64,000 nucleotides of DNA, taken from positions 113,351 through 177,350 of the forward strand of contig NZ_AQRC01000008.1 in the NCBI RefSeq assembly GCF_000737065.1, given 5' to 3'. The stretch is from Thioclava atlantica. Its GTDB lineage: Bacteria > Pseudomonadota > Alphaproteobacteria > Rhodobacterales > Rhodobacteraceae. Shown in pieces: positions 60,860-64,000 of this stretch (within the stretch, counting starts at the first letter, position 1; each line of letters opens with the position of its first letter). Below the pieces are notes generated by a model, which worked only from the letters and a program-made list of their open reading frames with translations, was not told the origin of the DNA and did no database searches. The translations under genes were made by a program, and so were the position numbers.

Positions 60860-61445
60860 GCGCACGGTCCTGGGCTACGGGGCTGCCGGGCTCGCGGCGG
60901 CACTGCTGCCGGGAGAGGCGCTGGCCCTGACCGACGCACAGGCGCGCGCGCTGATCCAGCGTGCGGTCGATGATGTGAACGTGGCGATTTCCTCGGGCAA
61001 GACGGGCCCGGCGCTTTACGCGATGTTCGAGCGGATCTTCCAGAAATATGCGGATGTGAACGTGATCGCCCGCTCGGCGCTGGGCGTGGCCGCACGGCAG
61101 GCGAGCCCGGCCCAGATGGCGGCGTTCACCCAGGCGTTCCAGGGCTATCTCTCTCGCAAATACGGCAAGCGATTCCGCGAATTCATCGGAGCCCGCTTCA
61201 CGATCGAGGGCGCGCGCCCGATCAAGACCTTCTACGAGGTGAAGACCACCGCGATTCTCAAGGGGCAGGCACCCTTTGAGGTACTCTGGCAGGTGTCAGA
61301 CCGCTCGGGGGCGGACAAGTTCTTCAACCTGATCGTCGAGGGGGTGAACATGCTCGCCTCGGAGCGGACCGAGATCGGCGCGATGCTCGATCGCCGCCGC
61401 GGAAATATCGACCTGCTGATTCAGGACCTGAAGACGGCAGGGTGA
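60816..61445 (+). CDS. mlaC: MlaC-type phospholipid-binding protein (Ttg2D)
   Basis: A 209-residue periplasmic carrier for phospholipids. The N-terminus MPTPTTPMTIRRCNRRTVLGYGAAGL contains a twin-arginine-like motif (NRRTVLG, then hydrophobic, then GEALAL), so Tat export is likely. The mature part shows the family pattern DVNVIARSALGVAARQ, FTQAFQGYLSRKYGKRF and VDRRGNIDLLI-like end. ATG 60816 follows GAGGAGACG and lies inside the mlaA coding end by 44 bases, indicating coupling. The MlaD/E/F parts are not in the window. Confidence 0.93.
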   Translation: MPTPTTPMTIRRCNRRTVLGYGAAGLAAALLPGEALALTDAQARALIQRAVDDVNVAISSGKTGPALYAMFERIFQKYADVNVIARSALGVAARQASPAQMAAFTQAFQGYLSRKYGKRFREFIGARFTIEGARPIKTFYEVKTTAILKGQAPFEVLWQVSDRSGADKFFNLIVEGVNMLASERTEIGAMLDRRRGNIDLLIQDLKTAG

Positions 61446-61459
61446 GGCACGAAGATTCG

Positions 61460-61496
61460 GCCGCGCGATCCCCGAGGGGGCGCGCGGCCTGATTTT
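61460..61496 (+). terminator. rho-independent terminator of mlaAC
   Basis: GCCGCGCG and CGCGCGGC form an eight-base stem (loop with inner CCCC/GGGG pairing), followed by CTGATTTTTC. It lies 14 bases after the mlaC stop, before the convergent penicillin-binding protein gene. Confidence 0.85.
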
Positions 61497-61504
61497 TCGC
61501 TCCG

Positions 61505-63691
61505 TTACCGGGCGCCGAAGATGCCCAGCAATTCCTTGAGGATCGAGGCGGAGGGATCGCGGCGCTGGCGGGCGGGCTGTTGCCCGGCGCTCTGGCTTTG
61601 CTGGCTCTGGCCCTGATAGCTGTCCTGCGTCTGCCAGCCCGAGGGATCGGCCATCGGCAGCGGCTGCGCCGGCTGACCATCCATCACCCGCTTCATCGTC
61701 TCGTGGAAGATCTCGGCGGGCAGGCCGCCCCCGGTCACGCCCTTCAGGGGGGTGTTGTCGTCATTGCCCATCCAGACGCCGACCACGTAATCCGAGGTGA
61801 AGCCGATGAACCAGGCGTCGCGCGAGCTCTGGGTGGTGCCGGTCTTGCCCGCGACCTCGTAATTGTCGAGATTCGCGCGTCGTCCGGTGCCGTGCAGCAC
61901 CACCTGCCGCATCATGTAGACGAGCTCCTGCGCGGCCTTTTGCGAGATCACGCGCTCGCCGATGCCGCCGGGCTTGCCGAAGAGCGGCTGGTCGTCGCCT
62001 TTCAGCGTGAGCGAGGTGAGGCCGTAGGGCTGGACAGAGGACCCGCCGTTGAGAATGCCGGCATAGGCCCCGGTCATGTCGAGCAGGTCGGATTCGCCCA
62101 CGCCAAGCGCGACCGAGGGCAGGTTCGGCAGGTCCTGCGCGAAGCCGAAATCTTCCGCGACCTTGATGACGTTCTCCCGCCCGACCGCTTCGGACACCCG
62201 CACGGTCGCGACGTTGACCGAATGCTCGAGCGCCGTGGTCAGCGAGATCGGGCCCATGTAGTTGCGCTCGTAGTTGCGCGGGCTCCAGTCGGGCGAGCCG
62301 GGCATCTTCACCGTGAGCGGTGCGTCGTCGACCATCGAGCCGGGCGTGTAGCCGAGATCGAGCGCGGTGGCGTAGACGAAGGGCTTGAAGGTCGAGCCGG
62401 TCTGGCGCTGCGCCATCGTCGCGTGGTTGAACGCGCCGGTGACCTTGGTCTGCCGGCCGCCGACCATGCCGCGCACCGCGCCATCCTTGCTCATCACCAC
62501 GATCGCGGACTGCGCTTCGCTGTCCTTCGAAACCTTGTCGTCGAAGACGTTCTGCATAGCCTCTTCCGCCGCGCTCTGGATGCGCTGGTCGAGGGTCGTG
62601 TGAATCACGACATCCTCGGTGGTGTCGCGGGTCAGGTAGCTCGGCAGCGTGTCCATCAGCCAGTCGGCGAAATAGCCGCCCGCCTGTTTCTGCGCGGTCT
62701 GACTGAGCGTGGCAGGGTTGTCGCGCGCATCGATATATTGCCGGTCGTTCAGATAGCCCTGATCGTGCATGAGCGTGAGAACCGTCTGCGCGCGCTCCTG
62801 GCTGCGGGTGATGCTGTTGGTGGGCGCGTAATAGCTCGGCGCCTTGAGAAGCCCGGCGAGCATCGCCGCCTGCTGCGGATCGAGATTGGAGGCCGGAATG
62901 CCGAAATAGCGCTCCGAGGCCGCCTCGAAGCCACGCGCGCCCGCACCGAGATAGGCGCGGTTGAAGTAGATCGAGAGGATCTCGTCCTTGGTGTATTTGA
63001 GTTCCAGCGCGAAGGCGTAGGGCACTTCCTTGATCTTGCGCCGCAGACCGCCCGAGCGGCAGTCAGCCTCGTAGGCCGACTCGTTCTTCCACGTCTTCGG
63101 GTCGTATGTCACCCCGAGACACAGGAGCTTCGCGGTCTGCTGGGTGATGGTCGAGCCGCCATTGCCGTCGAACGGGCCGCGACCCGCCCGCAGGTTGATC
63201 GCCATCGCCGAGGCGATGCCGCGCGGCGAGATCCCGAAATGATGGTAGAACCGGCGGTCCTCGGTCGCGATCACCGCGTCGCGCAGCCAGGGCGAGACGT
63301 TCTTCGCGTCGATCTGGCCGCCGAAGGTCTCGCCGCGCCAGGCAAAGACCTTCCCGTGATCGTCGAGCATGGTGACGGAGCCGCGCGTGCGCCCGTCGAG
63401 AAGCTTCGTGTAATCGGGAAGCGTCGAGTAGAAATAGAGGGTCGCGGCCCCGACCACGAGCGCGACCACGAGCGAGAAACGCCAGCCGATTCCCCACACC
63501 ACGCGCCAGATCAGCCGAAACAGGCCGAGGATCGTGCCCACGACCGGTCCGTGCCGGCGCGGAGGCCGCTGGGGCCTGCGGTTGCGCGTCTTGGGAGGTG
63601 TCTGGGATTTGCTCTTGCCTGCGGTCTGCTTCGACGAGGAATAGCGCTTGTCGGCCCGCAACGGCCCGCGCCGTCCGCCCTTCTGTGTCAT
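61505..63691 (-). CDS. class A penicillin-binding protein (bifunctional transglycosylase/transpeptidase, PBP1-like)
   Basis: A 728-residue murein synthase. It has a very basic, disordered cytoplasmic N-terminus, one helix (about 68-90), then the GT51 glycosyltransferase domain with the catalytic Glu in AVIATEDRRFYHHFG and NGGSTITQQTAKL. The transpeptidase motifs are TGSTFKPF (catalytic Ser, about residue 433), SVN and KTGTTQSS. The tail is Gln/Ser-rich (QGQSQQSQSAGQQ). It is on the opposite strand to a P-II gene, with a shared 273-base spacer. Confidence 0.95.
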   Translation of the reverse strand: MTQKGGRRGPLRADKRYSSSKQTAGKSKSQTPPKTRNRRPQRPPRRHGPVVGTILGLFRLIWRVVWGIGWRFSLVVALVVGAATLYFYSTLPDYTKLLDGRTRGSVTMLDDHGKVFAWRGETFGGQIDAKNVSPWLRDAVIATEDRRFYHHFGISPRGIASAMAINLRAGRGPFDGNGGSTITQQTAKLLCLGVTYDPKTWKNESAYEADCRSGGLRRKIKEVPYAFALELKYTKDEILSIYFNRAYLGAGARGFEAASERYFGIPASNLDPQQAAMLAGLLKAPSYYAPTNSITRSQERAQTVLTLMHDQGYLNDRQYIDARDNPATLSQTAQKQAGGYFADWLMDTLPSYLTRDTTEDVVIHTTLDQRIQSAAEEAMQNVFDDKVSKDSEAQSAIVVMSKDGAVRGMVGGRQTKVTGAFNHATMAQRQTGSTFKPFVYATALDLGYTPGSMVDDAPLTVKMPGSPDWSPRNYERNYMGPISLTTALEHSVNVATVRVSEAVGRENVIKVAEDFGFAQDLPNLPSVALGVGESDLLDMTGAYAGILNGGSSVQPYGLTSLTLKGDDQPLFGKPGGIGERVISQKAAQELVYMMRQVVLHGTGRRANLDNYEVAGKTGTTQSSRDAWFIGFTSDYVVGVWMGNDDNTPLKGVTGGGLPAEIFHETMKRVMDGQPAQPLPMADPSGWQTQDSYQGQSQQSQSAGQQPARQRRDPSASILKELLGIFGAR

Positions 63692-63964
63692 CTGCCTGAT
63701 CCGGTGCCTCGATTTTCGTTGCGCGCAATTTACACGCGGGGATGGGGGATGTGGACCCGGATAAAATCACGATTTGGTTTCGCAAACCGCCTAAAAAATA
63801 ACCAAGATGCACAAAATGTGCAAAAAATAGGCAGAAATGACGGTAACGGCCGCTCACGCAGGCTCGCGATTCCTTGTGCGGAGCGGGTGGGGCGGGCCTT
63901 CTTACGACACACACGGCGACGCTCTTGCGGATGCCGATAGGGCTGAACAAGGAAGGGATGTCAG
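63692..63964. promoter_or_regulatory. P-II/PBP divergent intergenic region
   Basis: This 273-base AT-richer spacer holds a perfect palindrome TGCACA-AAA-TGTGCA (63808-63822) and, at 63914-63928, CGGCGACGCTCTTGC, whose GG and GC dinucleotides have sigma-54 spacing (-24/-12). The TGCAC/GTGCA half-sites resemble those bound by NtrC. This fits nitrogen control of the P-II gene but is unproven. Confidence 0.45.
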
Positions 63965-64000
63965 GTGAAACTCATCATTGCAGCAATCAAGCCGTTCAAG
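63965..64000 (+). CDS. P-II nitrogen regulatory protein, first 12 codons
   Basis: The start MKLIIAAIKPFK is the conserved N-terminus of GlnB/GlnK P-II proteins, which sense 2-oxoglutarate and ATP/ADP and control ammonium uptake and assimilation. The start is GTG at 63965 with GGAAGGG about eight bases upstream. The gene runs off the window. GlnK (often followed by amtB) and GlnB (often by glnA) cannot be separated from 12 residues, but the sigma-54-like upstream element favours GlnK. Confidence 0.85.
   Translation, partial: MKLIIAAIKPFK

Noticed and set aside
61580..63940. A 786-codon open frame opposite the penicillin-binding protein
   Set aside because: The opposite strand has all motifs of a class A PBP; the frame on the plus strand shows no domain.
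1..64000. Mobile elements, prophage, CRISPR
   Set aside because: I found no transposase, integrase, phage structural gene, direct-repeat array or atypical composition; genes follow a uniform codon pattern.

Overview
The window reads as a stretch of chromosome from a high-GC alphaproteobacterium of the order Rhodobacterales (Rhodobacteraceae/Paracoccaceae sense). The basis is strong G/C bias at third codon positions, small proteins that I know mainly from that group (for example the DUF6478-like protein), the rpoZ-rsh pair, an N-terminal zinc-finger form of DNA polymerase IV, and frequent TTG starts (smc, map, an acyl-CoA ligase, a DUF2062 gene). I cannot assign genus or species. No phage, insertion sequence, CRISPR array or rRNA operon is visible; this is mostly core chromosome with a few lineage-specific cassettes. 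The only tRNA is tRNA-Val(GAC).

Layout: 0-9.3 kb carries the end of an ABC ATPase, a lipoprotein, RidA-like, GDPD, FemAB-like GNAT and MscS genes, pterin dehydratase, peroxiredoxin, a ferredoxin reductase, rsmD and a HAD phosphatase. 9.3-16 kb holds map, a CinA-type domain protein, a GNAT protein, an OmpA-like protein, and a LysR regulator divergent from fadH. 16-25 kb holds smc, lrgAB, a TRIC-like channel, rnhA, a GST, ispH, yqaA and a NYN-domain gene. 25-29.3 kb holds folK, rpoZ, the (p)ppGpp enzyme rsh, a DUF2062 membrane protein and a WGR protein.

29.4-41 kb is the most coherent functional block. A hybrid sensor kinase/response regulator pair is divergent from a LIV-type ABC transporter (two ATPases, two permeases, one periplasmic binding protein) that is bracketed by two acyl-CoA-ligase-family genes. 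The second of these lacks the usual P-loop. A 59-residue membrane protein sits between the permeases. I read this as a sensing, uptake and CoA-activation module for an organic acid of unknown identity. Directly downstream is a caspase-fold protein that lacks the catalytic dyad and carries two peptidoglycan-binding repeats.

42.8-55.4 kb carries rpmJ, tRNA-Val, an N-formylglutamate amidohydrolase, dinB, clpB (with a good heat-shock sigma-32-type promoter), pyrF, small single-span membrane proteins, an SPFH/NfeD pair, fmt with two peptide deformylases (one missing metal-site residues), and a PatB/MalY aminotransferase. 55.5-64 kb carries a lytic transglycosylase, a type I secretion adaptor/ABC pair whose ATPase has non-canonical motifs, mlaA-mlaC, a class A penicillin-binding protein, and the first codons of a P-II nitrogen regulator.

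Other items worth a look: two copies of a dispersed intergenic repeat (about 9.35 and 45.52 kb), a perfect DnaA box upstream of smc, a perfect inverted repeat in the lysR-fadH gap, and a TGCACA-AAA-TGTGCA palindrome plus a sigma-54-like element ahead of the P-II gene.
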